Assembly: GCF_022288725.1 (NCBI RefSeq)
Contig: NZ_JAKNTA010000007.1
Location: 228,966 to 292,965 of the forward strand
Length of the DNA: 64,000 nt
From: Kitasatospora sp. A2-31
Lineage (GTDB): Bacteria; Actinomycetota; Actinomycetes; Streptomycetales; Streptomycetaceae
Reading direction: 5' to 3'
The notes under the pieces are model-generated. The model did not search any database. It worked only from the letters and a program-made list of their open reading frames with translations, and had not been told where the DNA came from. Numbering within the stretch: the first letter of the stretch is position 1; each line of letters starts with the position of its first letter. Shown here piece after piece: positions 1 through 12,969 of the stretch. The position numbers were made by a program, and so were the translations under genes.

Positions 1-3933
<3,933 letters not shown>

Positions 3934-4038
3934 GACGCTCGCGTTCACTGTGTGGTTCCCGGGTAGCGAACAGCTATCGCCGGCGAACAAGGAAACACTT
4001 ATCAACTGAAAAGTGTGTTTCGCTGAATACCCGATAGG
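3934..4038 (+). other. 23S-5S spacer with 3' arm of the pre-23S processing stem
   Basis: A 105-nt spacer. Positions 3937-3952 (GCTCGCGTTCACTGTG) pair with 790-805 upstream of the 23S gene and close the processing stem. A second short inverted repeat (AACACTT...AAGTGTGTT, about 3994-4019) could form a local hairpin before 5S rRNA. No tRNA is present. Confidence 0.8.
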
Positions 4039-4157
4039 GTTTCGGTGGTCATAGCGTGAGGGAAACGCCCGGTTACATTCCGAACCCGGAAGCTAAGCCT
4101 CACAGCGCCGATGGTACTGCAGGGGGGACCCTGTGGGAGAGTAGGACGCCGCCGAAC
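4039..4157 (+). rRNA. 5S ribosomal RNA
   Basis: Complete 5S gene of about 119 nt, starting GTTTCGGTGGTCATAGCG and ending GACGCCGCCGAAC. It has the internal ACATTCCGAACCCGGAAGC core found in actinobacterial 5S rRNA, and its 5' and 3' ends pair. It is the last gene of the rrn operon and is followed 8 nt later by a strong terminator. Confidence 0.97.
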
Positions 4158-4165
4158 AATCATTC

Positions 4166-4207
4166 AAGGCCGCGGCCCCAGCGATTCGCTGGGGCCGCGG
4201 CCTTTTT
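4166..4207 (+). terminator. rrn operon intrinsic terminator
   Basis: A perfect GC-rich hairpin: the arm AAGGCCGCGGCCCCAGCG and its complement surround an ATTC loop and run into TTTTT. It ends transcription of the rRNA operon and leaves only 13 nt before the proposed start of the next gene. Confidence 0.95.
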
Positions 4208-4220
4208 GTGTTTTGCGAAC

Positions 4221-5597
4221 GTGTGCACCTCCGGTGCTCGGGACCGTGACGACCGTGGCGGCTTCCGCCGTGACGACCGTCCCCAGGGTGGCGGTTTCCG
4301 TCGCGATGACCGTCCCTCCGGCGGCTTCCGTCGGGACGACCGTGACGACCGTCCGCGCCGTGACGACCGTCCGTCCGGTGGGTTCAACCGTGACCGCGAC
4401 GACCGCGGCGGCTTCCGCCGCGACGACCGTCCGCAGGGTGGCGGTTTCCGTCGGGACGACCGTCCGTCCGGTGGGTTCAACCGTGACCGTGACGACCGCG
4501 GTGGCTACCGCCGTGATGATCGCCCGCAGGGCGGCGGCTTCAACCGTGACCGTGACGACCGCGGTGGCCGTCGCTTCGAGGGGCGCCGCGACGACCGTCC
4601 GCAGGGCGGCGGTTTCCGCCGCGACGACCGTCCGCGCCGGGACGACCGTCCGTCGTACCGCGACCGTGACGACCGCGGCGGCCGGGACTACGACGACCGC
4701 CGTGGCAACTACGAGCCGGTCAAGCGCCTGCCGATCCCGGAGGACGTCACCGGCTTCGAGCTGGACGCGGACGTGCGCCAGGAGCTCAAGAGCCTGCCCA
4801 AGACGCTGGCCGACGACGTCGCCCGCAACCTGGTGATGGTCGCCCGCCTGCTGGACGGCGAGCCGGAGGAGGCCTACCAGTACTCCCGCGTCGCGCTGCG
4901 GCTGGCCTCCCGGGTCGCCGCCGTCCGCGAGGCGGCCGGTTTCGCCTCGTACATGACGCAGCGTTACTCCGAGGCGCTCACCGAGTTCCGTGCCGCCCGT
5001 CGGATGACCGGTCGTGCCGACCTGTGGCCCGTGATGGCGGACTGCGAGCGCGGTCTCGGCCGTCCGGAGCGCGCGCTGGCGATGGCCGGCGAGCCCGAGG
5101 TGAAGCAGCTGGACAAGGCCGGCCAGGTGGAGATGCGCCTGGTCGCGGCCGGCGCCCGCTCCGACATGGAGCAGTTCGACGCGGCCGTGGTCACCCTGCA
5201 GAGCCCGGAGCTGGCCTCCAGCACCGTGCAGCCGTGGACCGCGCGCCTGCGGTACGCCTACGCCGAGGCGCTGATCGCGGCCGGCCGTGGCGACGAGGCC
5301 CGCGAGTGGTTCGCCAAGGCCGCCGAGGCCGACACCGACGGCGCGACCAACGCCTCCGAGCGGCTCGCCGAGATCGACGGTCTGGAGTTCGTGGACGCGC
5401 TCGACCCGGAGCTGGAGGACGAGGCCGAGCAGGCCGAGACCCCGGCTGCGGCGAAGTCGCGCGGCGGCGTGCCGGACGAGCGGGAGATCTTCGAGGACGA
5501 GGAAGACGTCGAGGAGTTCTACGACGAGGACGACCTGGAGATCGACGAGGACTTCGACGGTGTCGTGCCGGAGCGGTCCACCGACGCCAAGGCCTGA
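4221..5597 (+). CDS. TPR-like protein with an RDDR/GGF repeat N-terminus
   Basis: Predicted 458-aa protein of unknown function. Residues about 7-165 are a hydrophilic, charged repeat region built from DDRP, GGGFRRDD and NRDRDDRGG units, of the kind seen in RNA-binding or phase-separating proteins. Residues about 170-390 are a helical, Ala-rich region with TPR-like spacing (for example EEAYQYSRVALRLASR and RYSEALTEFRAARR), and the C-terminus is a strongly acidic tail. The start is uncertain. GTG at 4221 is the first in-frame start after the rrn terminator, but it has no visible ribosome binding site and only 13 nt of upstream room. A longer frame runs back through the 5S gene and is not credible as a protein. 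The true N-terminus may be missing or lie further in. Confidence 0.7.
   Translation: MCTSGARDRDDRGGFRRDDRPQGGGFRRDDRPSGGFRRDDRDDRPRRDDRPSGGFNRDRDDRGGFRRDDRPQGGGFRRDDRPSGGFNRDRDDRGGYRRDDRPQGGGFNRDRDDRGGRRFEGRRDDRPQGGGFRRDDRPRRDDRPSYRDRDDRGGRDYDDRRGNYEPVKRLPIPEDVTGFELDADVRQELKSLPKTLADDVARNLVMVARLLDGEPEEAYQYSRVALRLASRVAAVREAAGFASYMTQRYSEALTEFRAARRMTGRADLWPVMADCERGLGRPERALAMAGEPEVKQLDKAGQVEMRLVAAGARSDMEQFDAAVVTLQSPELASSTVQPWTARLRYAYAEALIAAGRGDEAREWFAKAAEADTDGATNASERLAEIDGLEFVDALDPELEDEAEQAETPAAAKSRGGVPDEREIFEDEEDVEEFYDEDDLEIDEDFDGVVPERSTDAKA
4245..4690 (+). repeat. coding tandem repeats for the RDDR/GGF region
   Basis: Imperfect tandem units of roughly 30-60 bp built on GACGACCGTCCG, GGCGGTTTCCG and GTGGGTTCAACCGTGACC. 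They stay in one reading frame and encode alternating RDDRP, GGFRR and NRDRDDRGG peptides. Such repeats can change length by slipped pairing or recombination. Confidence 0.85.
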
Positions 5598-5622
5598 GGC
5601 CTGACGGCGCCCGGTACCGACT

Positions 5623-5668
5623 GAGGCCCTGCCTCCACCACGGAACACCGTGGTGGAGGCAGGGCCTC
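5623..5668 (+). terminator. intrinsic terminator after the TPR-like gene
   Basis: A long perfect stem: GAGGCCCTGCCTCCACCA and its complement, closed by a small AACA loop. CTTCGCT follows and there is no long T run. It lies 26 nt past the stop of the upstream plus-strand gene and could also serve the converging DUF1015 gene. Confidence 0.8.
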
Positions 5669-5821
5669 TTCGCTGTCTGCGGCTGTCCCCGGCCCGTCCG
5701 CGCCGGGAGCGGCAGTCCGTGTCGGGAGCGACCGTCCCCACCTGAACCACCGTCCCCCCTGAACCACCGTCCACCCGGGCGGGCCGGCCCTCACCGGCCG
5801 GACCGGTGACCCGGGCGGTCC

Positions 5822-7201
5822 TCAGCCCAGTTCGAGGCTGCGCAGGACCAGCCCGGTGGCCGGCTTGGGGCCGAAGGAGGTCGACTTGCGGGGCATGGTG
5901 ACGCCCTGCTCGGCGAGCCGGCGGACCACGCTCTCGCGCACCGGGTGCAGCAGCACCGCCGTGCCGCCGCTGCGGGCCGCCTCGCGTTCGGCGGCCACGG
6001 CCGTGTGCAGGTAGCCGATGTCGTCCGGCCCGTCGGGGATGCGCCAGGTGTGGTCGAGCAGGGTGGCGTGCAGGACGGTCGCGTCCAGGTGGCGCCACTC
6101 CTCCGGCCGGTCGTGCGGGACGGTGGCGTCGAGCAGGGCCTCGTCGGGTTCGCCCACCAGCCAGTAGGTGCCGTCGCCGCCGGTGAGCACGAAGCTGCTG
6201 CCGCCGTGCCGCTTCTGCTCGGCGAGCGCCTGCAGGGCGGTCTCCAGTGGGCCGGCGACCTCCTTGACCTGCCAGCGGTCGCCGAGCTTCTCCAGCGCCT
6301 CGGCGATCGGCAGCCGGTACAGCACCCGGTGGATCGCCCGGACCTGGAGCGGGTAGCGGGCGGTGTCGACCAGCAGTACCAGGCCGCGGTCCCAGGGGCT
6401 GCGCGGGAGGTGGCGGTGCTCGCGCTGGAGCCGCAGGTACATCTCCCAGCGGTGGTGCCCGTCGGCGATCAGCGCGCGGCAGGTGGAGAGGTCGCGGCTG
6501 ACCTCGGCGATCTCGGCGACGTCGGTGACGGCCCAGAGCCGGTGGTGGGTGCCGTCCGAGGTGGTGGTGGTCAGCAGCGGCTCGCCCCGGACGGCGCGCT
6601 CGACCACGCCGGCCGCGCCGCCGTTGCCCCGGTAGGTGAGCAGCAGCGGTTCGAGGTTGGCGCGGGTGGTGCGCATCAGACCGACCCGGTCGGCGACCGG
6701 TCTGGGCATCACGTCCTCGTGGGGGAGGACGACGGCGGCCTCGCTGCCGCTGACGGCGAGCGCGCCGATCAGGCCGCGCTGGAGCAGCTCGGGCGAGTCG
6801 CCGGCGGCGGGCACCCGCTGCTCGTAGACGTACAGCGCGGGCACCGGATCGGGGGCCAGGACGCCCTCGCGCTGCCAGTCGCGCAGCAGGCGGGCGGCGT
6901 GGCGGTAGCGGGTGTCGCGGTCCGGGCGGTCGCCGGGCTCGTCCGGTTCGGGGCGCGGGAGGATCAGCCGGACCACGTTGTGCGGGTCGGCGGTCTCCAG
7001 GTCGAGCCGTCGGCCCGGATCGACCACGTCGTACGGCGGCGAGGTCACGGCAGCCAGCGCGCCGACCCGATCGGGGACGTAACGCAGGCCTCGGAAGGGG
7101 AACAGGGACAGGCCTGCAGTGGCGACGTGCCCGGGATCGCCGGGGCCGCCCTGCGGAGACTCCGCTCCGCTTTCTGCACTGGGTGCGCTCATTCTGGGCA
7201 T
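5822..7201 (-). CDS. DUF1015 family protein
   Basis: A 459-aa protein matching the DUF1015 family, whose biochemical role is not established. Family features include the N-terminal FPFRGLRYVP and VTSPPYDVVDP segments, the VVRLILPRPE stretch, and the central CRALIADGHHRWEMYL motif. I took ATG at 7201; a second ATG at 7192 is equally possible, and neither has a strong ribosome binding site. It is transcribed toward the upstream TPR-like gene and diverges from the TPR gene at 7286, so the 84-bp gap between them should hold both promoters. Confidence 0.9.
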   Translation of the reverse strand: MPRMSAPSAESGAESPQGGPGDPGHVATAGLSLFPFRGLRYVPDRVGALAAVTSPPYDVVDPGRRLDLETADPHNVVRLILPRPEPDEPGDRPDRDTRYRHAARLLRDWQREGVLAPDPVPALYVYEQRVPAAGDSPELLQRGLIGALAVSGSEAAVVLPHEDVMPRPVADRVGLMRTTRANLEPLLLTYRGNGGAAGVVERAVRGEPLLTTTTSDGTHHRLWAVTDVAEIAEVSRDLSTCRALIADGHHRWEMYLRLQREHRHLPRSPWDRGLVLLVDTARYPLQVRAIHRVLYRLPIAEALEKLGDRWQVKEVAGPLETALQALAEQKRHGGSSFVLTGGDGTYWLVGEPDEALLDATVPHDRPEEWRHLDATVLHATLLDHTWRIPDGPDDIGYLHTAVAAEREAARSGGTAVLLHPVRESVVRRLAEQGVTMPRKSTSFGPKPATGLVLRSLELG

Positions 7202-7285
7202 CGTAACCGGGTACGCGTTGTTCAGAGATCGGAACACCCGTGCTGGTCGGTGGGGCGGGTGTCGTGACCGAGGGCGAGGTACGGC

Positions 7286-7960
7286 GTGAACGATCGGACA
7301 GGCGGGGGCGAGGCGTCCCACGAGGCGGCCGTCTCGGGCGCCGGCGGAAACGGTCCCGGCGCGGGCGCCGGCACGCCCGGCGGGGGCGACGGAGTGCCGG
7401 AGCCGGACCGGGCGGGGGAGCCCGCGGGGGACGTGTACGACTGGTTCCGCCGCGGCGGTCGGCTGCTGGCGCAGGGGCACCCGGCGGCGGCCGAGCAGCT
7501 GCTGGCGCGGGCGGCCGCGGCGGAGCCGCACTCGCGCAGCATCCGGGAGACGCTGGCGAGGGCGCAGTTCGACGCCGGCTCCTACGCGGCGGCGCTGGAG
7601 AACTTCCGGGCCGTCGCCCTGGCCGATCCCTCGGACGACTACGCTCAGTTCGGATGGGGCGTCGCGGCGGCCCGGCTGGGCGACTTCGAGACGTCCGCCG
7701 AGCACCTGGCGCTGGCCGTGGCGATGCGTCCGGAGACCGACCACTACCGGGCCGCGCTGCGGCAGACCCGGGCGACCCTGGCGGCCCGCGCCGGGGCGTT
7801 CGGCCCGCTGCTGCCGGGGGCGCCGGGTTACCTGGAGCCCCCGGGGGCCTCCGGGGGGCCGCCCGGCCTGCCGCCGAGCGGCGGGGAGGACCGCGGGGGC
7901 ACGGACCCGGACGCGGACGGCGCGGACGGGCGGGGCCCCGCCCCGGGAACGAACGAGTGA
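7286..7960 (+). CDS. tetratricopeptide repeat protein
   Basis: A 224-aa soluble protein. After a Gly/Ala-rich N-terminus (about 45 residues) come helical pairs with TPR character: GRLLAQGHPAAAEQLLARAA, SYAAALENFRAVALADPS and LGDFETSAEHLALAVAMRPE. The C-terminus is Pro/Gly-rich and acidic. TPRs mediate protein-protein contacts; no partner is evident. It starts with GTG after a GAGGG sequence and ends 28 bp before the HAD phosphatase gene on the same strand, so the two are probably co-transcribed. Confidence 0.85.
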   Translation: MNDRTGGGEASHEAAVSGAGGNGPGAGAGTPGGGDGVPEPDRAGEPAGDVYDWFRRGGRLLAQGHPAAAEQLLARAAAAEPHSRSIRETLARAQFDAGSYAAALENFRAVALADPSDDYAQFGWGVAAARLGDFETSAEHLALAVAMRPETDHYRAALRQTRATLAARAGAFGPLLPGAPGYLEPPGASGGPPGLPPSGGEDRGGTDPDADGADGRGPAPGTNE

Positions 7961-7988
7961 GCGACCCAGTGAACGAGGTAGAACAGGC

Positions 7989-9032
7989 ATGACCGAGACG
8001 GCCACCACCGCGCGACGGACCGCCCCCGGCGGGAGCGGCCGCCCGCTCACCGAGGCGTACGACACGGCCCTGCTGGACCTCGACGGCGTCGTCTACGCGG
8101 GGCCGGACGCGATCGAGCACGCGGTGGAGTCGCTGGAGGCGGCCCGGGTGGCCGGGATGCGGCTGGCCTACGTGACGAACAACGCCTCCCGCCCGCCCCG
8201 GGTGGTGGCCGAGCACCTGACCGGGCTGGGCGTGGCCGCCGAGCCCGACGACGTCATCAACTCGGCCCAGGCGGCCGCCCGGGTGGTGGCCGAGAAGGTC
8301 CCGGCCGGGGCGAAGGTGCTGGTCGTCGGCGGTGCGGGCCTGGAGGAGGCGCTGGCGGAGCGGGGGCTGGTGCCGGTGCGCACGCTGGCCGAGGAGCCGC
8401 TCGCGGTGGTGCAGGGCTTCGACCCCTCGGTGGGCTGGCAGCACCTGGCGGAGGCCTCCTTCGCGGTCCAGCGCGGTCTGCCGTGGGTGGCGTCCAACCT
8501 GGACCTGACCGTCCCGCAGGCGCGCGGCATCGCGCCGGGCAACGGCACGCTGGTCGCCGCGGTCCGGGCGGCGACCGGCGTGGAGCCGGAGGTGGCGGGC
8601 AAGCCGCTGCCGCCGATGCACCGCGAGACGGTGCTGCGTACGGGTGCGCGGCGGCCGCTGGTGGTGGGGGACCGGCTGGACACGGACATCGAGGGCGCGT
8701 TCAACGGAGGGGTGGACAGCCTGCTGGTCTTCACCGGCGTCACCACGCCGGCGCAGTTGCTGACGGCGCCGGCGGAGCACCGGCCGACCTACCTGTCCGC
8801 GGACCTGCGCGGGCTGCTGGTGCCGCACTCCGCGGCGGTCGGGCAGCCGGACGGCGGCTTCGGCTGCGGCGGCTGGGTGGCCGTGGCGCAGGACGGCGAG
8901 CTGCGGCTGACGGCCACCGGGGAGGACCGCTGGGACGGCCTGCGCGCGCTCTGCGCGGCGGCGTGGACGGCGCTGGACGCGGCCGGCGAGCCGGTGGACG
9001 GGCGGAAGGCGCTGGCCGAGCTGGGCTTCTGA
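7989..9032 (+). CDS. HAD superfamily class IIA phosphatase (NagD/PNPase-like)
   Basis: A 347-aa cytoplasmic hydrolase. Motif I is LLDLDGVVYAG with the nucleophile Asp30 and acid/base Asp32. Motif II is YVTNNASRPP, and motif III/IV is VVGDRLDTDIEGA, which binds magnesium. The large cap inserted after motif II is the class IIA arrangement found in NagD and p-nitrophenyl phosphatases. The substrate cannot be told from sequence; sugar phosphates or phosphoglycolate are the usual ones in this family. A C-terminal extension of about 80 residues follows the catalytic domain. The upstream TPR gene is 28 bp away. Confidence 0.92.
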   Translation: MTETATTARRTAPGGSGRPLTEAYDTALLDLDGVVYAGPDAIEHAVESLEAARVAGMRLAYVTNNASRPPRVVAEHLTGLGVAAEPDDVINSAQAAARVVAEKVPAGAKVLVVGGAGLEEALAERGLVPVRTLAEEPLAVVQGFDPSVGWQHLAEASFAVQRGLPWVASNLDLTVPQARGIAPGNGTLVAAVRAATGVEPEVAGKPLPPMHRETVLRTGARRPLVVGDRLDTDIEGAFNGGVDSLLVFTGVTTPAQLLTAPAEHRPTYLSADLRGLLVPHSAAVGQPDGGFGCGGWVAVAQDGELRLTATGEDRWDGLRALCAAAWTALDAAGEPVDGRKALAELGF

Positions 9033-9061
9033 TCCCCCACTCTGCGCAAGGGCGCGGGGCC

Positions 9062-9183
9062 GCCGGGTGCGGGCCGGCTCAGAGCCGGGTGCGGTTGGGG
9101 TCAGAGCAGGGTGCGGGCCGGCTCAGAGCCGGTTGCGGGCGGGGTCAGAGCCGGGTACGGGCGCGCGGGTCAGAGCAGGGTGC
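9062..9183. repeat. short tandem repeats between two converging genes
   Basis: About five imperfect 22-28 bp units with the pattern GGGTGCGGGCCGG-CTCAGAGCC or GGTGCGG...GGGTCAGAGCA. The last copy overlaps the final codons of the SCP2-domain gene, including its stop (TCA read on plus). The unit therefore seems to have spread outward from that gene's 3' end. Confidence 0.75.
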
Positions 9184-9517
9184 GCAGCCGTAGCAGGTCG
9201 CGGAGGCCGGCCTCCAGCTTGACCCGGCCGGTGGCCCAGGCCGAGGCGAAGTTGAGCCTGCCGTCGACGAGGGCGACCAGGTCGTCGCTGCTCATGGTGA
9301 GCCGGATCTCGGCCTTCGCGGCGGGCGGGCCGGGCGCCTCGGTGACGTCCTCGATCCGGCCGCCGCGCAACCGGCCGGAGAAGGTCAGGTCGAGGTCGGT
9401 GATCCGGCAGGTCAGCGAGCGGTCGAGGGCGGCGGCCTTGCGGACGTCGCCGGTGGAGCGGGCCAGGTTCCTGCTGAGCTGTTCCAGTGCCGCGCGGCAC
9501 TCCTCGGCGTTGGCCAT
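9170..9517 (-). CDS. SCP2 sterol-binding domain protein
   Basis: A 115-aa single-domain protein. The segment DLDLTFSGRLRGGRIEDV, then AEIRLTMSSDDLVALVDGRLNFASAWATGRVKL, is the typical SCP2 fold signature: a strand, then the helix with hydrophobic residues lining a lipid-binding tunnel. The family binds fatty acyl chains or other lipids non-specifically. Its stop codon lies within the tandem repeats at 9062-9183. The gene converges on the HAD phosphatase gene and diverges from the Lys/Ala-tailed protein gene. Confidence 0.88.
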   Translation of the reverse strand: MANAEECRAALEQLSRNLARSTGDVRKAAALDRSLTCRITDLDLTFSGRLRGGRIEDVTEAPGPPAAKAEIRLTMSSDDLVALVDGRLNFASAWATGRVKLEAGLRDLLRLRTLL

Positions 9518-9672
9518 GGCGGCTGGTCCACTCCCTGTACGACGGCGGCGGTGACTGCGGGGCCACGGTACCCCAGCACGGTTTTGGCTGTAGCGTCGTC
9601 AGTGGGTGCCCGGAACGGGTCCGGGTGCCACGGCGACAGAGCGATGCGCAGAGGCGCTTAGGAGGCACCCGG

Positions 9673-10596
9673 ATGCTGCCGAAGACGGTGCGGGGAGTGG
9701 TGGAGGTCGCCGCCGGGCTGGTGGAGGAGGTCGGCAAGCGGGTCGTCGGGACGGCGGCCGGACTGCTGGAGAGGACCGGGGTGGATGTCGCCGGGGTGGA
9801 GCGGAAGCTCGGCGGGCAGTTCCCGCCGTCCCCGGAGGCGCTGCAGACGCTGGCCGGGGAGGCGGTGACCGCGGGCCGGGCCGGGCTGGACCTGGCGGTC
9901 GGCGTGGCGCGGGGCGAGGTCGAGCGGGCCTTCGAGAAGGTCGGCGACCAGGTGACCAAGGTCGGGGTGGTGCTCGCCTACCTGGAGAGCAAGCTGCGCG
10001 AGGTCGAGGGGGAGGCCGTGCCCGCGGCGAAGGCGCCGGCGGCCGAGGAGCCGGGGCCGGCCCCGCGTGCGGACGGGCTCTTCGAACGGGGCTGGGAGAA
10101 GGGGGAGGAGCCCGCCGCGCCCGCCACCCGGGTGGCCGCGGAGCCGATAGTGGCCGAGCGGGTGGAGGTGGACGCGCCGGTGGAGGTCGACCCGCCGGTC
10201 CCGCCGGCGCGCACGGCTCCGGAGCCGAAGACGCCGGCGGAGTCGGACTCGGCGGCGGAGCCGGACTCGGCGGCGCCGGTGCCGGAGGCCCCGGGCGCGG
10301 GGAAGACCGCGGCCGCGAAGCCGGCGCAGCCGACGAAGTCGCCGGCCGGGAAGGCCGCGGCGAAGAAGGCCGCGGCGAAGAAGGCGACGGCGAAGAAGGC
10401 TGCGGCCGGTGCGGCGCCTGCCGAGAAGGCGCCGGCGAAGAAGGCCGCCACCAAGAAGGCCGCGGCCAAGAAGACGGTCGCCAAGCGGACGGTCGCCAAG
10501 AAGACCACCGCCGGGCAGGAGGCTCCCGCCAAGCGGACCGCGACCAGGAAGACCACCGTCCGGAAGACCAGCACGACGAAGAAGCCCGATGCCTGA
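9673..10596 (+). CDS. conserved actinobacterial protein with a histone H1-like Lys/Ala tail
   Basis: A 307-aa protein of unknown function. Residues 1 to about 125 are amphipathic and helical (VRGVVEVAAGLVEEVGKRVV and similar) with a phasin-like look. The middle is Pro/Ala/Glu-rich. The last 100 residues are repeated KKAAAKK, KKATAKK and KRTVAKK units like histone H1 or HupS tails, which bind DNA without sequence preference. I chose ATG 9673 because it follows a strong AGGAGG at 9660-9665; an open frame further upstream lacks a ribosome binding site. Its stop overlaps the start of the next small gene by 8 bp, so they are translationally linked, and tlyA follows. Confidence 0.82.
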   Translation: MLPKTVRGVVEVAAGLVEEVGKRVVGTAAGLLERTGVDVAGVERKLGGQFPPSPEALQTLAGEAVTAGRAGLDLAVGVARGEVERAFEKVGDQVTKVGVVLAYLESKLREVEGEAVPAAKAPAAEEPGPAPRADGLFERGWEKGEEPAAPATRVAAEPIVAERVEVDAPVEVDPPVPPARTAPEPKTPAESDSAAEPDSAAPVPEAPGAGKTAAAKPAQPTKSPAGKAAAKKAAAKKATAKKAAAGAAPAEKAPAKKAATKKAAAKKTVAKRTVAKKTTAGQEAPAKRTATRKTTVRKTSTTKKPDA

Positions 10597-10843
10597 TCAC
10601 GACCCCGGCCTCGACGCCCCGGACCGTCCGGGCGCCCCCGAGGCCCTCGACGTCGCCGACCCGCTCGGCGGCGCACCGCTCCCGCTCGGCGTCGAGCTGA
10701 CCCCGACCGGTCACCCGGCCGTCGACGCCGGGCTGGCCCGGCTCGCGGCACTGGACGGGGTGCCGACCGGGGCGCACGTCGCGGTGTACGAAGATGTTCA
10801 CCAGCGGCTCACCGACACGCTGGCCGCGCTCGACCGGGACTGA
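10589..10843 (+). CDS. small conserved acidic protein upstream of tlyA
   Basis: An 84-aa protein starting MPDHDPGLDAPD with a conserved-looking second half (HPAVDAGLARLAALDG then HVAVYEDVHQRLTDTLAALD), which suggests two short helices. Its function is unknown. It overlaps the upstream gene by 8 bp and ends 33 bp before tlyA, so it belongs to the same operon. I recognise it as a protein commonly encoded beside tlyA in actinobacteria but cannot assign a role. Confidence 0.75.
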   Translation: MPDHDPGLDAPDRPGAPEALDVADPLGGAPLPLGVELTPTGHPAVDAGLARLAALDGVPTGAHVAVYEDVHQRLTDTLAALDRD

Positions 10844-10876
10844 CCCGCAGAACCATCCGTAGGAGCTGAAACACCA

Positions 10877-11689
<813 letters not shown>

Positions 11690-11781
11690 GCTGCTCTGCG
11701 GACGTCCGGTCCGTCATGCCGGGTCGACGCGGCCGCACCGGCCGACGGCGACCCGGCCGACGTAGGGAGAGGGCAGCTGGC

Positions 11782-11979
11782 ATGAGCGGGCGAATCATGG
11801 GGGTACTCCTGGCCGGGAGCCGGGAGCGGATCGTCGCGGGGAGCGCGTCTCGCGGGGCGGCGGTCGGGCGGGGCCACGGCCTCGGTACCGGCAACCGCAT
11901 CAGAATCGGCAGCGGTGTCAGCGGTGTCAGCGGAGTCAGCAGCGGAAGCGGCGGCAGGGGCAGCGAGGTGGGCGCATGA
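11782..11979 (+). CDS. possible small Gly/Ser-rich protein between tlyA and nadK
   Basis: A possible 65-aa ORF with a fair ribosome binding site (AGGGAGAGGGCAG) before ATG. Its end overlaps the nadK start by ATGA. The second half encodes a slippage-prone GVSGVSGVSSGSGG run from short direct repeats around 11912-11959. It matches no family I know. It may be a leader that helps translate nadK by coupling, or a chance ORF. Confidence 0.3.
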   Translation: MSGRIMGVLLAGSRERIVAGSASRGAAVGRGHGLGTGNRIRIGSGVSGVSGVSSGSGGRGSEVGA

Positions 11980-12878
11980 GCGACGAGCGGACGGTCTTCC
12001 TGATCGCGCACACCGGCCGTGAGGCCGCGCTGCGCAGCGTCGAGGGCCTGGTGCACGGCCTGCTCAAGGCGGGCATCCGGATCCGGCTGCTCGCCGCCGA
12101 GGCGGTGGACCTGGATCTTCCGGACGGCGTGGAGCGGGTGCCCGGCGGGCCGGGGGCCGCCGACGGCTGCGAGCTGATCCTGGTCGCGGGCGGCGACGGG
12201 ACACTGCTGCGCGGGGCCGAGCTGGCGCGCGAGCACGGGCTCCCGATGCTCGGCATCAACCTCGGCCGGGTCGGCTTCCTCGCCGAGGCCGAGCGCGATG
12301 ACCTGGCCGTGGTGGTCGAGCGGGTGGTCGACGCCGACTACGAGGTCGAGGAGCGGATGACCCTCGACGTGATCGTGCGGACCAACGGCGACGTGCTGCA
12401 CCACGACTGGGCGCTGAACGAGGCGTCGATCGAGAAGGCGTCCCGGGAGCGGATGCTGGAGGTGGTGACCGAGGTGGACGGCCGCCCGGTGTCCAACTTC
12501 GGCTGCGACGGCGTGGTCTGCGCGACCCCGACCGGTTCGACGGCGTACGCCTTCTCCGGTGGTGGGCCGGTGGTCTGGCCGGAGGTGGAGGCGCTGCTGA
12601 TGGTGCCGATCAGCGCGCACGCGTTGTTCGCCCGGCCGCTGGTGACCTCGCCGGACTCGGTGCTGGCGGTGGAGGTGCAGCCGAAGACCCCGCACGGGGT
12701 GCTCTGGTGCGACGGGCGGCGTTCGGTGGAGCTGCCGGCCGGCGCGCGGGTCGAGGTGCGCCGGGGGCAGACGCCGGTGCGGCTGGCACGGCTGCACCGG
12801 GCGCCGTTCACCGACCGGCTGGTGGCCAAGTTCGCGCTGCCGGTGACGGGTTGGCGCGGCCGGCACGACACGCACTGA
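11976..12878 (+). CDS. nadK: NAD kinase
   Basis: A 300-aa enzyme that phosphorylates NAD to NADP using ATP or polyphosphate. The diagnostic GGDGTLLRG is at residues 72-80, the NE/D site is ALNEASIEKASRERM, and the third conserved segment is CDGVVCATPTGSTAYAFSGGG. Its length is normal for the family. ATG 11976 overlaps the preceding small ORF, and tlyA lies upstream. In many actinobacteria recN follows directly; here a MocR/YczE pair intervenes. Confidence 0.96.
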   Translation: MSDERTVFLIAHTGREAALRSVEGLVHGLLKAGIRIRLLAAEAVDLDLPDGVERVPGGPGAADGCELILVAGGDGTLLRGAELAREHGLPMLGINLGRVGFLAEAERDDLAVVVERVVDADYEVEERMTLDVIVRTNGDVLHHDWALNEASIEKASRERMLEVVTEVDGRPVSNFGCDGVVCATPTGSTAYAFSGGGPVVWPEVEALLMVPISAHALFARPLVTSPDSVLAVEVQPKTPHGVLWCDGRRSVELPAGARVEVRRGQTPVRLARLHRAPFTDRLVAKFALPVTGWRGRHDTH

Positions 12879-12969
12879 GCCGGTGGGGGCGGGGTCCGTC
12901 GCGGTCCCGCCCCCACCGTTTCCGCGGGATCACTCACCGGCCTTGCGCTGCAGTGGAGATGGCGAAGCG

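Noticed and set aside
4164..8828. A 1554-codon open frame on minus across several plus- and minus-strand genes
   Set aside because: It lies antisense to the RDDR/TPR, TPR and HAD genes and out of frame with DUF1015. Its Arg/Pro/Ala-rich translation has no domain. It is a product of high GC.
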